Below are positions 1 to 5,345 of a stretch of DNA of 7,621 nucleotides, piece after piece. Below the pieces are notes generated by a model. That model did no database searches and was not told where the DNA came from. It saw nothing but the letters and a program-made list of their open reading frames with translations. Both the position numbers and the translations under genes were made by a program. The stretch spans positions 1 to 7,621 of the forward strand of contig CADCOX010000318.1 in NCBI GenBank assembly GCA_902803195.1. The letters run 5' to 3'. The DNA comes from an uncultured Bacteroidales bacterium (GTDB taxonomy: Bacteria; Bacteroidota; Bacteroidia; Bacteroidales; Bacteroidaceae). Numbering within the stretch: the first letter of the stretch is position 1; every line of letters begins with the position of its first letter.

Positions 1-1302
1 GAAATCGTTGCGGTAAAGTTCTTCGCGCAAGACGGAGGAGAGTGCCAGACGTTTGGTCGCACGGTATTTGGCCGACAGCGTCAGCGACGACTCCATGCGT
101 CCTCGGTTGTAGTTGTCGCCGATATGGAAGGGACTTTTGTCGTGACTGCGAACGTGGTTGTAAGCGACCTCAAGATTGGCGGTAAGGAGCCAGGAAGAGG
201 CGGGCATGTAGTCGACTTTAGCTTGCAGGAATGCCTGCTGGCTATAGCTCTGTGAATGAGTGATGTCGGTGGTGACTGCAGCACGTTTGGTCGAGTAGTC
301 GTAGGCGATATCTTGGTAGGAATAGCCAGCGTGGGCGTCTAAGACGACAGCATCGCCGAGAGGACGCTGCCACGAGAAGGCACTGCGCACGGCATTCTGC
401 CGTTGTTCGTTGGTGAAGTCGGTATCGTCGCGATAGTCGACACTCAAGAATGGCAACCCGCGCAGGCTATGTGTAAACCAGACGGCAGCCCCCAAGCGAC
501 CGAGGTGAGCGTCGTGATAATAGGCTTCTTGCAGGACATGCAAGTCGTGGAAATAACCGCTGCGATTGCGCTCGGTGGGGTGATAGGAGCGGACGATGCT
601 TCCGTCGGCATCGCGTTCATCGACCTTCTTGTCGTAGTTGGTGTAACGGAAATCGTTGTCGCTCGTGGCATAGACGACGCGCGTGCTGCTGTTCCAATGG
701 GCATTGGCATAGGTTAGGCGCAAGAACTGATCATAGGTGTCGAAGGACCCGATGCCCTGAATGTATAGCAGGCCTAATCCTTTATTCTGTTGCGGCTGAT
801 TGATGAGTTCGATGGCTCCGCCCAGCCCGCCGCCCGTCAGGGTGAGCGATGAGGCTCCGTGCAATAGGTTGGCTTGGTCGACAAAGTAAGCGGGGATAGT
901 GCTGAAATCAACGGTTCCCAGCATTGGAGAGTTGATTTTCATGCCGTTCCATAGCACCTGAGTATGCGTAGGCGAAGTGCCGCGAAACTCGACGGTCGAC
1001 TCAGTGGCACGACCATAGCTCTTGACATAGAGAGACGAATGGGCCGTGAGAATATCAGACATGGCGTGAGCAACGCTCTGACGAAGCACCATCGTGTCGA
1101 GCGACGTCCGCTGAATGCCTGTCTCGCTTAGGCGGCGAAAGGCGGTGACGGAGACCTCATGCATCAAACTGTCGGGAGCAAAGGAAGTCTCACCCCCAGC
1201 CCCTCTTATTATAGGAACAGAGAAAGTTTCACCCCCAGCCCCTCTCCCCTTGGAGAGGGGAGTAGATAGTAGCGCTGATAGAAGGACAATCAGTAGGTTC
1301 AT
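1..1302 (-). CDS. btuB: BtuB-like TonB-dependent outer-membrane receptor, 3' end outside window
   Basis: An open frame of 434 codons runs from ATG at 1302 off the left edge without a stop. The protein begins with a hydrophobic segment (MNLLIVLLSALLS), then a repeat-derived linker (about residues 14-41), then HEVSVTA (48-54), which resembles a TonB box of the BtuB kind. A plug domain follows (about 65-175: SDILTAHSSLYVKSYG, VEFRGTSPTHTQVLWNGM, LTGGGLGGAIELINQP), then alternating aromatic beta-strands of the barrel. Family knowledge: these receptors move a ligand across the outer membrane using TonB energy. The ligand, cobalamin or another corrinoid, is inferred from the upstream riboswitch and the BtuG-like neighbour. 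It is the fourth gene of the operon, 62 bases after the PKD lipoprotein. Oddities: the signal peptide has no basic residue before its hydrophobic core, and no ATG, GTG or TTG lies in frame in the 20 codons upstream. Receptor family is sure; B12 specificity is likely. Confidence 0.87.
   Translation of the reverse strand, partial: MNLLIVLLSALLSTPLSKGRGAGGETFSVPIIRGAGGETSFAPDSLMHEVSVTAFRRLSETGIQRTSLDTMVLRQSVAHAMSDILTAHSSLYVKSYGRATESTVEFRGTSPTHTQVLWNGMKINSPMLGTVDFSTIPAYFVDQANLLHGASSLTLTGGGLGGAIELINQPQQNKGLGLLYIQGIGSFDTYDQFLRLTYANAHWNSSTRVVYATSDNDFRYTNYDKKVDERDADGSIVRSYHPTERNRSGYFHDLHVLQEAYYHDAHLGRLGAAVWFTHSLRGLPFLSVDYRDDTDFTNEQRQNAVRSAFSWQRPLGDAVVLDAHAGYSYQDIAYDYSTKRAAVTTDITHSQSYSQQAFLQAKVDYMPASSWLLTANLEVAYNHVRSHDKSPFHIGDNYNRGRMESSLTLSAKYRATKRLALSSVLREELYRNDF
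1184..1206 (-). repeat. Truncated copy C of a GC-rich repeat, inside the btuB-like gene
   Basis: This stretch matches 1223-1245 at all but two positions, at a distance of 39 bases (13 codons), so both copies are read in the same frame. It encodes RGAGGET at residues 33-39 of the receptor. Only the half carrying the CACCCCCAGCCCCTCT core is present; the palindromic half seen in the other two copies is missing. Confidence 0.75.
1222..1268 (-). repeat. Copy B of a GC-rich palindromic repeat, inside the btuB-like gene
   Basis: The element has a CACCCCCAGCCCC arm, an internal palindrome (CCCCTCTCC/TTGGAGAGGGG) and an AGTAGATA end. Reversed, it matches 1313-1361 along nearly its whole length. It is translated as about residues 12-27 of the receptor (TPLSKGRGAGGETF), directly after the hydrophobic signal core. 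I recall dispersed repeats encoding similar peptides from Bacteroidetes genomes, but no search was run. Confidence 0.8.
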
Positions 1303-1312
1303 TCTTGTTAGG

Positions 1313-1361
1313 TATCTACTCCCCTCTCTCCCCTTGGAGAGGGGTTGGGGGTGAGGTTTTC
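1313..1361 (+). repeat. Copy A of the GC-rich palindromic repeat, between the PKD lipoprotein and btuB-like genes
   Basis: It fills most of the 62-base gap between the two genes and lies in inverted orientation to copy B (1222-1268). It starts with TATCTACTCCCCTCT, has a CTCCCCTTGGAGAGGGG palindrome and ends in a TTGGGGGTGAGGTTTTC arm. On the minus-strand transcript it sits just before the receptor start codon and can fold on itself or pair with copy B downstream of that codon. Confidence 0.8.
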
Positions 1362-1364
1362 TCT

Positions 1365-2849
1365 TTATTCCAGATGATAGTCGCTGATGTAATAGATCTC
1401 GGTGCTGATATCGCCCAAGTTAGGCGTGCTGCCCGTCTGCGCGGTTTGGATTTTGATGAAGTCGATGTAGTCGAGGCGAGCGGGTTGTCCGTCGTCGTAG
1501 CGGGCATTGGACAGGCGGAAGTAATTCATCTTGCCGGCAGGTCCATCGACGAAGTCGCTGCCGAGGTTGTCTACATAACCCCAATCATAGGGCGGAATGT
1601 CGGAATAGCCATTGACATAAGTGCTGCGGTCGGCGAGGCGAGAACTGAAGAAGGTGTGCTCGCTGCCTTCCACCCATGGCTGCCAATACGTGTCGTGCGG
1701 GTTCCAATAGCTCAAGTAGGGCACGTACCCCGTCTGGCCGTAGATGTCGCGCCATGCTGTGGCAGAGCGGCGGGCTGCGGGACGATAATAGGTGATGGCA
1801 TAGGATGTGGTGTGGCGTTCGGTGCCGTACTCCGACCCTGCAAGTTCAAACCATTGGTCGTTGGGCAGCCCATCGCCGTTGTCGTCCTGACTGACCCAGA
1901 TGATGCCGGGCTCCGACTGATAGCTGAAAGGATTGCCTTTGATGCAGAGGTCATAGTCGCCATTAGAGTTCGTCACGCTATGGTCGAAGCCCGCGATGAG
2001 GTAACCGCCCTGTGAACCGAGGCTGATGGACCAGCGGCGCGAGAAATGAGCAAGGACGCTATCGCAGGCTTGCTCGTGCGTACAATCGTCGGGATAGGAA
2101 TCGCCAACGATGATGTAGCCATTGACTTGATGGCCAGGCGCAGGCATATACTCGTAGACCTGATTCACCATAGCCTGCCCCGTAGCGCCGCGTCGATAGG
2201 TGCCGGCGGGCGCACAGACATGGATGGTGAAGTCCTGTGTGGCGGTGGTGTCGGCTGTCTGAAGCGTGAGGTTGAGGATGTGAACGCCTTGGGTTGAGGC
2301 CGAGAAGGGGAACTCTACGACGAACTCGTTGAGCGAACGCCCTGTTACGGGTTGACCGTCAAGCGTCCAGGTGATGTCGGAATCGGAGGCAAGCGCTTGC
2401 AGGAGGTAGGCCTTGACCGTGATGGCGCGACCTTGAGCGATGTTGATTTCAGTCCACGGGAAGCACCAAAGGCGGTGCTCGGCTGGCAAGGCAGGCAGCT
2501 CGGCGTTTTCGCTCTCGCTGACAGTCACTTTCACCTCGTCCTCGGCGCTGCCATAGCGATTGGTAACTGCGAGGCGGATGAAGAACTCGCCCGTCTCGTT
2601 TGACGTGAAAGAGTAATGTGAATCTGTGCTGACGACTTTGCCATCCATCGTCCAGCGGTAAGTGGTGGTCTCGTCGGTGCCCTCGATGTCGGGCACAAGC
2701 ATCAGTGTCTCGCCAGTGTAGACGCGGAAGCGCGCAGAAGCTTCAGCCCACGTGATGACAGGCGGTTGTCCATTTTCGGTGGCGTCGTTGTCCGAGCAGG
2801 AGGCGGCGAGCATGGACAGGAGTAGAAGTAGGCTGAAGAACTTTCTCAT
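1365..2849 (-). CDS. Surface lipoprotein with PKD/Ig-like domains and a large C-terminal domain, possibly BtuH-like
   Basis: A 494-residue protein with a lipoprotein signal (MRKFFSLLLLLSMLAASC, lipid Cys18) and SDND directly after the cysteine, an acidic signal that in Bacteroidetes directs lipoproteins to the outer face of the outer membrane. A PKD-like domain spans about 28-112 (YRWTMDGKVV, TGEFFIRLAVTNRYGSAED). A second Ig-like segment spans about 115-212. A region of about 280 residues follows, rich in Trp and Tyr, with GGYLIAGFDHSVTN (282-295) and an acidic DDNGDGLPND loop (321-330) that resembles a calcium-binding loop. Its start overlaps the stop of the upstream gene by four bases (ATGA), which suggests translational coupling. 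Family knowledge: BtuH proteins of gut Bacteroidetes are surface lipoproteins that bind B12 through a C-terminal domain. Identity with BtuH is inferred from domain order and context and could be wrong; a generic PKD surface protein is the alternative. Confidence 0.8.
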   Translation of the reverse strand: MRKFFSLLLLLSMLAASCSDNDATENGQPPVITWAEASARFRVYTGETLMLVPDIEGTDETTTYRWTMDGKVVSTDSHYSFTSNETGEFFIRLAVTNRYGSAEDEVKVTVSESENAELPALPAEHRLWCFPWTEINIAQGRAITVKAYLLQALASDSDITWTLDGQPVTGRSLNEFVVEFPFSASTQGVHILNLTLQTADTTATQDFTIHVCAPAGTYRRGATGQAMVNQVYEYMPAPGHQVNGYIIVGDSYPDDCTHEQACDSVLAHFSRRWSISLGSQGGYLIAGFDHSVTNSNGDYDLCIKGNPFSYQSEPGIIWVSQDDNGDGLPNDQWFELAGSEYGTERHTTSYAITYYRPAARRSATAWRDIYGQTGYVPYLSYWNPHDTYWQPWVEGSEHTFFSSRLADRSTYVNGYSDIPPYDWGYVDNLGSDFVDGPAGKMNYFRLSNARYDDGQPARLDYIDFIKIQTAQTGSTPNLGDISTEIYYISDYHLE

Positions 2850-3970
2850 TTGAATGCGAAACCATTAGGATTAATGCCCACGCGGAACTGATCGATGAGC
2901 GAGCCGTCGCTGTTGTAGCGCCGTACGACGCCAGACTGGCTATAGTCTACGGCATCGCCGATGTAGATGTCGCCGCTGTAGGGGTCGACGCCTATGCCAT
3001 AGAGTTTATGACGGACGCCGCGTTCGTTGCGGTCGGCCTGGATGAACGGTCTAACGGGCAGGTGGCTGTCGGTGATGCTCATCCGGTAGACATCGTTGTT
3101 GATCAGATAGAGGACTGTGGCGTCATGGTTCGTGGCGAGCTGCACACTGCCCTCGTCGGTGTCGAGTGTCTGGTCGAGTTCAATCTGGTGAGTGGCAGCA
3201 TCGATGCGATAGAGGTGAGGGATGTTGTCGCCGAAACTGTCCTCACCGGTCTCGTAGCCGCCGTCGGTGACGACCCACAGCTTGCCGCGTGCGTCGATGA
3301 CCATGCTCTTGGGTTGCCATCCCGTCAGTTCGATGATGTCCGTGAGGGCATCGCGTTGGGTGTCGAGAACCAATAGGCGGTTGCTATAGCTCCAACAATT
3401 GGTGAAGACTTCGTGGCCGTACTGAACCATCTGCTCGGTCGAACAATAGCCGAAAGCTGCAGGCTGCTGGGTGCTAATGCTGGCGGTGTAGGCCATCGTC
3501 TGCGGGTCGAAGATGGTGATGTAGGGCGAGTAAAGGTCTGTCACGTAGGCTTTTGTGCTCGATAGGAAATGGATATATCGAGGATTGGTCATGTGCTCGG
3601 TCTGCCCCGCTGTGAGCTGTCCTTTTACGCGGAACGTCTGCGCGTCAATTGCCCAGATGATGCCGCTGTTCTCCACGGCGATGTAAGCGGTTCCTCCCTG
3701 GAGGCTGATGCTTTGGCCCGTATCGCCGAGGCGGCGGTCGTTGGCCCGCTGGAAGACGGCATTCTCCACAGTGCGTGTCGTCGGATTGTAGTAGGAGAGG
3801 GTGGCGTTGCCCGCATTGAAGTTGCCTTCGCAGAGGATGAAAACGCCTCGACCCTCGGCGTCAAACGGCTCTTCGTCGGTGCCAGGGTCGGAGTTGGAAC
3901 AAGCTGCCAGCAGCACGAGGGCTGCCAGCAACTTGCTTGTGAGGAGGATATGTGATAACGAGGCTCTCAT
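2846..3970 (-). CDS. btuG: BtuG-like DUF5074 beta-propeller surface lipoprotein (B12 capture)
   Basis: A 374-residue protein with a lipoprotein signal ending LLAAC (Cys24), followed by SNSDPGTDEEP, an acidic surface-export stretch. The body has propeller repeats: GVFILCEGNFNAGNATLSYY (42-61), LGDTGQSI (81-88), AYIAVENSGIIWAIDA (95-110), PRYIHFLSSTKAYVTDLYSP (130-149), KSMVIDARGKLWVVTDGG (221-238) and YGIGVDPYSGDIYIGDA (324-340). This is the YncE/DUF5074 pattern of BtuG. Family knowledge: BtuG binds cobalamin very tightly at the cell surface and sits as a lid on BtuB. The start codon lies directly after the TAA of the preceding gene with no base between, and the stop overlaps the next start. 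The riboswitch upstream and the BtuB-like receptor in the same operon support the assignment. The fold is clear; the ligand is inferred from context. Confidence 0.85.
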   Translation of the reverse strand: MRASLSHILLTSKLLAALVLLAACSNSDPGTDEEPFDAEGRGVFILCEGNFNAGNATLSYYNPTTRTVENAVFQRANDRRLGDTGQSISLQGGTAYIAVENSGIIWAIDAQTFRVKGQLTAGQTEHMTNPRYIHFLSSTKAYVTDLYSPYITIFDPQTMAYTASISTQQPAAFGYCSTEQMVQYGHEVFTNCWSYSNRLLVLDTQRDALTDIIELTGWQPKSMVIDARGKLWVVTDGGYETGEDSFGDNIPHLYRIDAATHQIELDQTLDTDEGSVQLATNHDATVLYLINNDVYRMSITDSHLPVRPFIQADRNERGVRHKLYGIGVDPYSGDIYIGDAVDYSQSGVVRRYNSDGSLIDQFRVGINPNGFAFK

Positions 3971-4690
3971 TTAGAGCTCAACAATGACATTGTCGAAGGC
4001 AAAGTACTTGGGGTGCTTCACGCCATAATCCGAGCGGTCGCTGCCATCCATCGTGAACGTGAGGCTGTTGACGGCGCCAAGGCTGCTCAGGTCGACTTTC
4101 GTCCAGGTGGTCATGATCTTGCCGTTGCGGGCCATGTCCACGTCGAGCGTCTTGCCGTTGTCGGCCGTGATGGTGATGGTCAGGTTGCCCCCGTCCTTGA
4201 GCGAAGCGGCATAACCGTCGCCGTTGGTGACAACGCCCAACTCGTAGGTTGTAGGACCAATGACCATAGAACGGACGACACGCTTCACACCTTCTGCAAA
4301 GCTAATCTTGGCATCGCAGTAGACGATGGCGAAGTTCTTGCTGCCGTTGCTTGCGGGAACGGCCAACTGGTAGTCGTAGCTGGCGTGGTTGGCAAGGTCG
4401 GCGTCGATGTAGTTGGAGATCGCCACGCCACCCTCCGAGAAGCCGTACTGTCCGCCCCAGGCAAGGGTCAGACCGCCGTTGAGACCCGTCTGTTCGTCGC
4501 TCCACTTGTAGCTGGTGGCTTTCTCGCCATAGAGCAGCGTACCATTGTACTGTGGGTTGTCAATGAGCGCATTCCACTTCTCGCCTTCGAAGGTGAGCGT
4601 TGCGAGGTTCTCTTTCTCTTCGTCATTGCAGGCGGTGAACACCATCATGCTCATGCCAAGAACGGCAAGGGTCAATAGATACTTTTTCAT
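3971..4690 (-). CDS. DUF4465-like surface lipoprotein, first gene of the B12 operon
   Basis: A 239-residue protein. The frame stays open upstream into the riboswitch, but the start is placed at 4690 because MKKYLLTLAVLG begins a textbook lipoprotein signal ending FTAC (Cys21), followed by NDEEKE, an acidic surface-export stretch. The mature part resembles DUF4465: TFEGEKWN, then LTLAWGGQYGFSEGGVAISN, YQLAVPASNGSKNFAIVYCD, a YELGVVTNGDGYAASLKDGG segment and a closing KYFAFDNVIVEL, which suggests a beta-sandwich like carbohydrate-binding modules. No catalytic residue set is evident. There is no strong Shine-Dalgarno site, only an A-rich CAAGAA before ATG. As the gene directly behind the cobalamin riboswitch and ahead of a BtuG-like gene, it probably takes part in capturing corrinoid outside the cell. 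I know of no firm function for the family, so this rests on context. Confidence 0.85.
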   Translation of the reverse strand: MKKYLLTLAVLGMSMMVFTACNDEEKENLATLTFEGEKWNALIDNPQYNGTLLYGEKATSYKWSDEQTGLNGGLTLAWGGQYGFSEGGVAISNYIDADLANHASYDYQLAVPASNGSKNFAIVYCDAKISFAEGVKRVVRSMVIGPTTYELGVVTNGDGYAASLKDGGNLTITITADNGKTLDVDMARNGKIMTTWTKVDLSSLGAVNSLTFTMDGSDRSDYGVKHPKYFAFDNVIVEL

Positions 4691-4777
4691 TTCTTGAATT
4701 GGTTTTTTAGTTAAACATTGAACAATACATTCTGTCGCCGCAGTGGTCAACTCACCCATCTGAAACAAGAAATGAAA
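4685..4777 (-). promoter_or_regulatory. Candidate riboswitch expression platform: leader helix that covers the first start codon
   Basis: On the minus-strand transcript, 12 leader bases at 4777-4766 (TTTCATTTCTTG) are perfectly complementary to 4696-4685 (CAAGAAATGAAA), which holds the A-rich ribosome site, the ATG and the next codon of the DUF4465-like gene. The two arms are about 70 bases apart. Pairing would hide the start codon, as expected for a translational riboswitch. No U-tract terminator is visible between aptamer and gene, which also favours control of translation. The arm complementarity is seen directly; the coupling to B12 binding is inferred. Confidence 0.6.
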
Positions 4778-4854
4778 CGCCTGAGGGGAATAGCACTCGC
4801 AGTGGCGAGCACACGTCCCTGCGCCTATCCTCGAGGCGATGGGGAGCCGACGAA

Positions 4855-5030
4855 CGCGCGGCAGGTCTTCTGACTCGTTCCCGTGACAGGCGCCTTCCCA
4901 ACCTTTGGCAAGGTCAGTGGCACAGCGTGCCTGCACGATGACTGGAACTCACAGCAGCGGGACTGTGCAGGACTCTCACCTGCTTCCCTCTTAAGCGCAT
5001 ACACACATGCGTGTGCGTGCGCACCGCGCG
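4855..5030 (-). promoter_or_regulatory. Cobalamin (B12) riboswitch aptamer
   Basis: Read on the minus strand, the element has the hallmarks of the cobalamin aptamer. A closing P1 stem pairs CGCGCGG (5030-5024) with CCGCGCG (4861-4855). TTAAGAGGGAAGC follows, then a GCAGG/CCTGC hairpin (4983-4967), the ACAGTCCCGCTGCTGTGAG core, GCCACTG (4921-4915), and the B12-box AGTCAGAAGACCTGCC (4875-4860). An extra strong hairpin (5022-4995) sits between P1 and the GGGAAGC core, where family members vary. Such aptamers bind adenosyl- or other cobalamins and usually repress transport genes when B12 is plentiful. The four genes downstream fit that role. The exact ends are set by the P1 stem; tertiary contacts were not worked out. 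Confidence 0.95.
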
Positions 5031-5047
5031 CGTATTTAAATAAGGAA

Positions 5048-5072
5048 AGGACTGCCACGATCGGACAGTCCT
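5048..5072 (-). terminator. Hairpin downstream of tRNA-Met, likely terminator or processing stem
   Basis: A perfect 7-base stem AGGACTG/CAGTCCT with an 11-base loop lies 10 bases after the tRNA and is followed on the minus strand by TTTCCTTATTT. The T-run is broken, so termination may be incomplete. It could equally guide tRNA 3' processing. It lies between the tRNA and the B12 riboswitch. Confidence 0.55.
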
Positions 5073-5081
5073 CTATTCTAG

Positions 5082-5154
5082 TTGCGGAGGTTGGACTCGA
5101 ACCGACGACCTCCAGGTTATGAGCCTGGCGAGCTACCAACTGCTCCACTCCGCG
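5082..5154 (-). tRNA. tRNA-Met(CAU), initiator type (fMet)
   Basis: A 73-base cloverleaf: acceptor CGCGGAG/CTCCGCA, D-arm GAGC-AGTTGGTA-GCTC, anticodon arm CCAGG-CTCATAA-CCTGG with anticodon CAT, T-loop TTCGAGT, discriminator A73. CCA is not encoded (ACTA follows). Two initiator marks are present: a C1/A72 mismatch at the end of the acceptor stem and an A11-U24 pair in the D-stem. Oddities: the anticodon stem has A29-U41 in place of the usual first of three G-C pairs, and the T-stem has a C51/A63 mismatch. It has its own promoter at 5191-5222. Confidence 0.93.
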
Positions 5155-5190
5155 ATGTTGTGACAAGGCCTTTCTTGTCGTTTGCGGGTG

Positions 5191-5222
5191 CAAAGGTACG
5201 GCAAATATTTCGAACTGCCAAA
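5191..5222 (-). promoter_or_regulatory. Bacteroidetes-type promoter of tRNA-Met
   Basis: On the minus strand TTTG (5222-5219), 20 bases, then TACCTTTG (5198-5191) matches the Bacteroidetes housekeeping consensus TTTG/TAnnTTTG exactly. The bases after the -7 box (CACCCGCAAAC) almost repeat those behind the tRNA-Ser promoter. The tRNA starts 36 bases after the -7 box. Confidence 0.8.
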
Positions 5223-5254
5223 TCTTTGAGGCAAAAAATAGGTAAAGACAGACG

Positions 5255-5276
5255 TTTTTGCACACGTGCGCAAAAA
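5255..5276. promoter_or_regulatory. 22-base near-perfect palindrome, candidate TetR-family operator
   Basis: Positions 5255-5276 read TTTTTGCACAC followed by GTGCGCAAAAA: 11-base arms with one mismatched pair and no spacer. It lies upstream of the tetR-fabG promoter, 13 bases before its TTTG box, and about 33 bases behind the tRNA promoter, a usual place for autoregulation by a TetR protein. Alternatively, GCACAC (5260-5265) and GTGTGC (5277-5282) followed by seven Ts form a plus-strand terminator-like hairpin, which could stop antisense transcription. Direct binding is not shown. Confidence 0.5.
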
Positions 5277-5289
5277 GTGTGCGTCTTTT

Positions 5290-5321
5290 TTTGCTCATTT
5301 CAGCAGAAAGCTATACTTTTG
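5290..5321 (+). promoter_or_regulatory. Bacteroidetes-type promoter of the tetR-fabG run
   Basis: TTTG (5290-5293), 20 bases, then TACTTTTG (5314-5321) matches the TTTG/TAnnTTTG consensus exactly. Transcription would start near 5328, leaving a leader of about 18 bases before the regulator's ATG. Confidence 0.8.
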
Positions 5322-5345
5322 CGGCGCAATTTAAAACTAAGGAGC

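Noticed and set aside
1184..1361. CRISPR array or insertion-sequence end made from the GC-rich repeats
   Set aside because: There are only three copies in mixed orientation, with no regular spacers, no transposase and no target-site duplication visible.
1305..2015. Long plus-strand open frame (236 codons) opposite the PKD lipoprotein gene
   Set aside because: It is antisense to a gene with a clear lipoprotein signal and domains; its own translation is a low-complexity Val/Ala/Ile-rich shadow with no recognisable motif.
3569..3955. Plus-strand open frame of 128 codons opposite the BtuG-like gene
   Set aside because: Shadow frame with no family resemblance; the minus-strand frame has a lipobox and propeller motifs.
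4013..4678. Plus-strand open frame of 221 codons opposite the DUF4465-like gene
   Set aside because: It is a shadow of the minus-strand gene: Val/Ala/Gly-rich with no motif, promoter or ribosome site.
4691..4936. Upstream extension of the DUF4465-like frame through the riboswitch
   Set aside because: The extension would translate conserved riboswitch bases; the lipoprotein signal beginning at 4690 shows the real start.
4825..5298. Minus-strand open frame of 157 codons across tRNA-Met and the riboswitch
   Set aside because: It consists of translated tRNA and riboswitch sequence (for example the peptide read from the tRNA) and has no protein-family features.
5082..5345. Longer start for the TetR gene
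   Set aside because: The extension runs through antisense tRNA sequence and the gene's own promoter; ATG 5346 fits the TetR family length.
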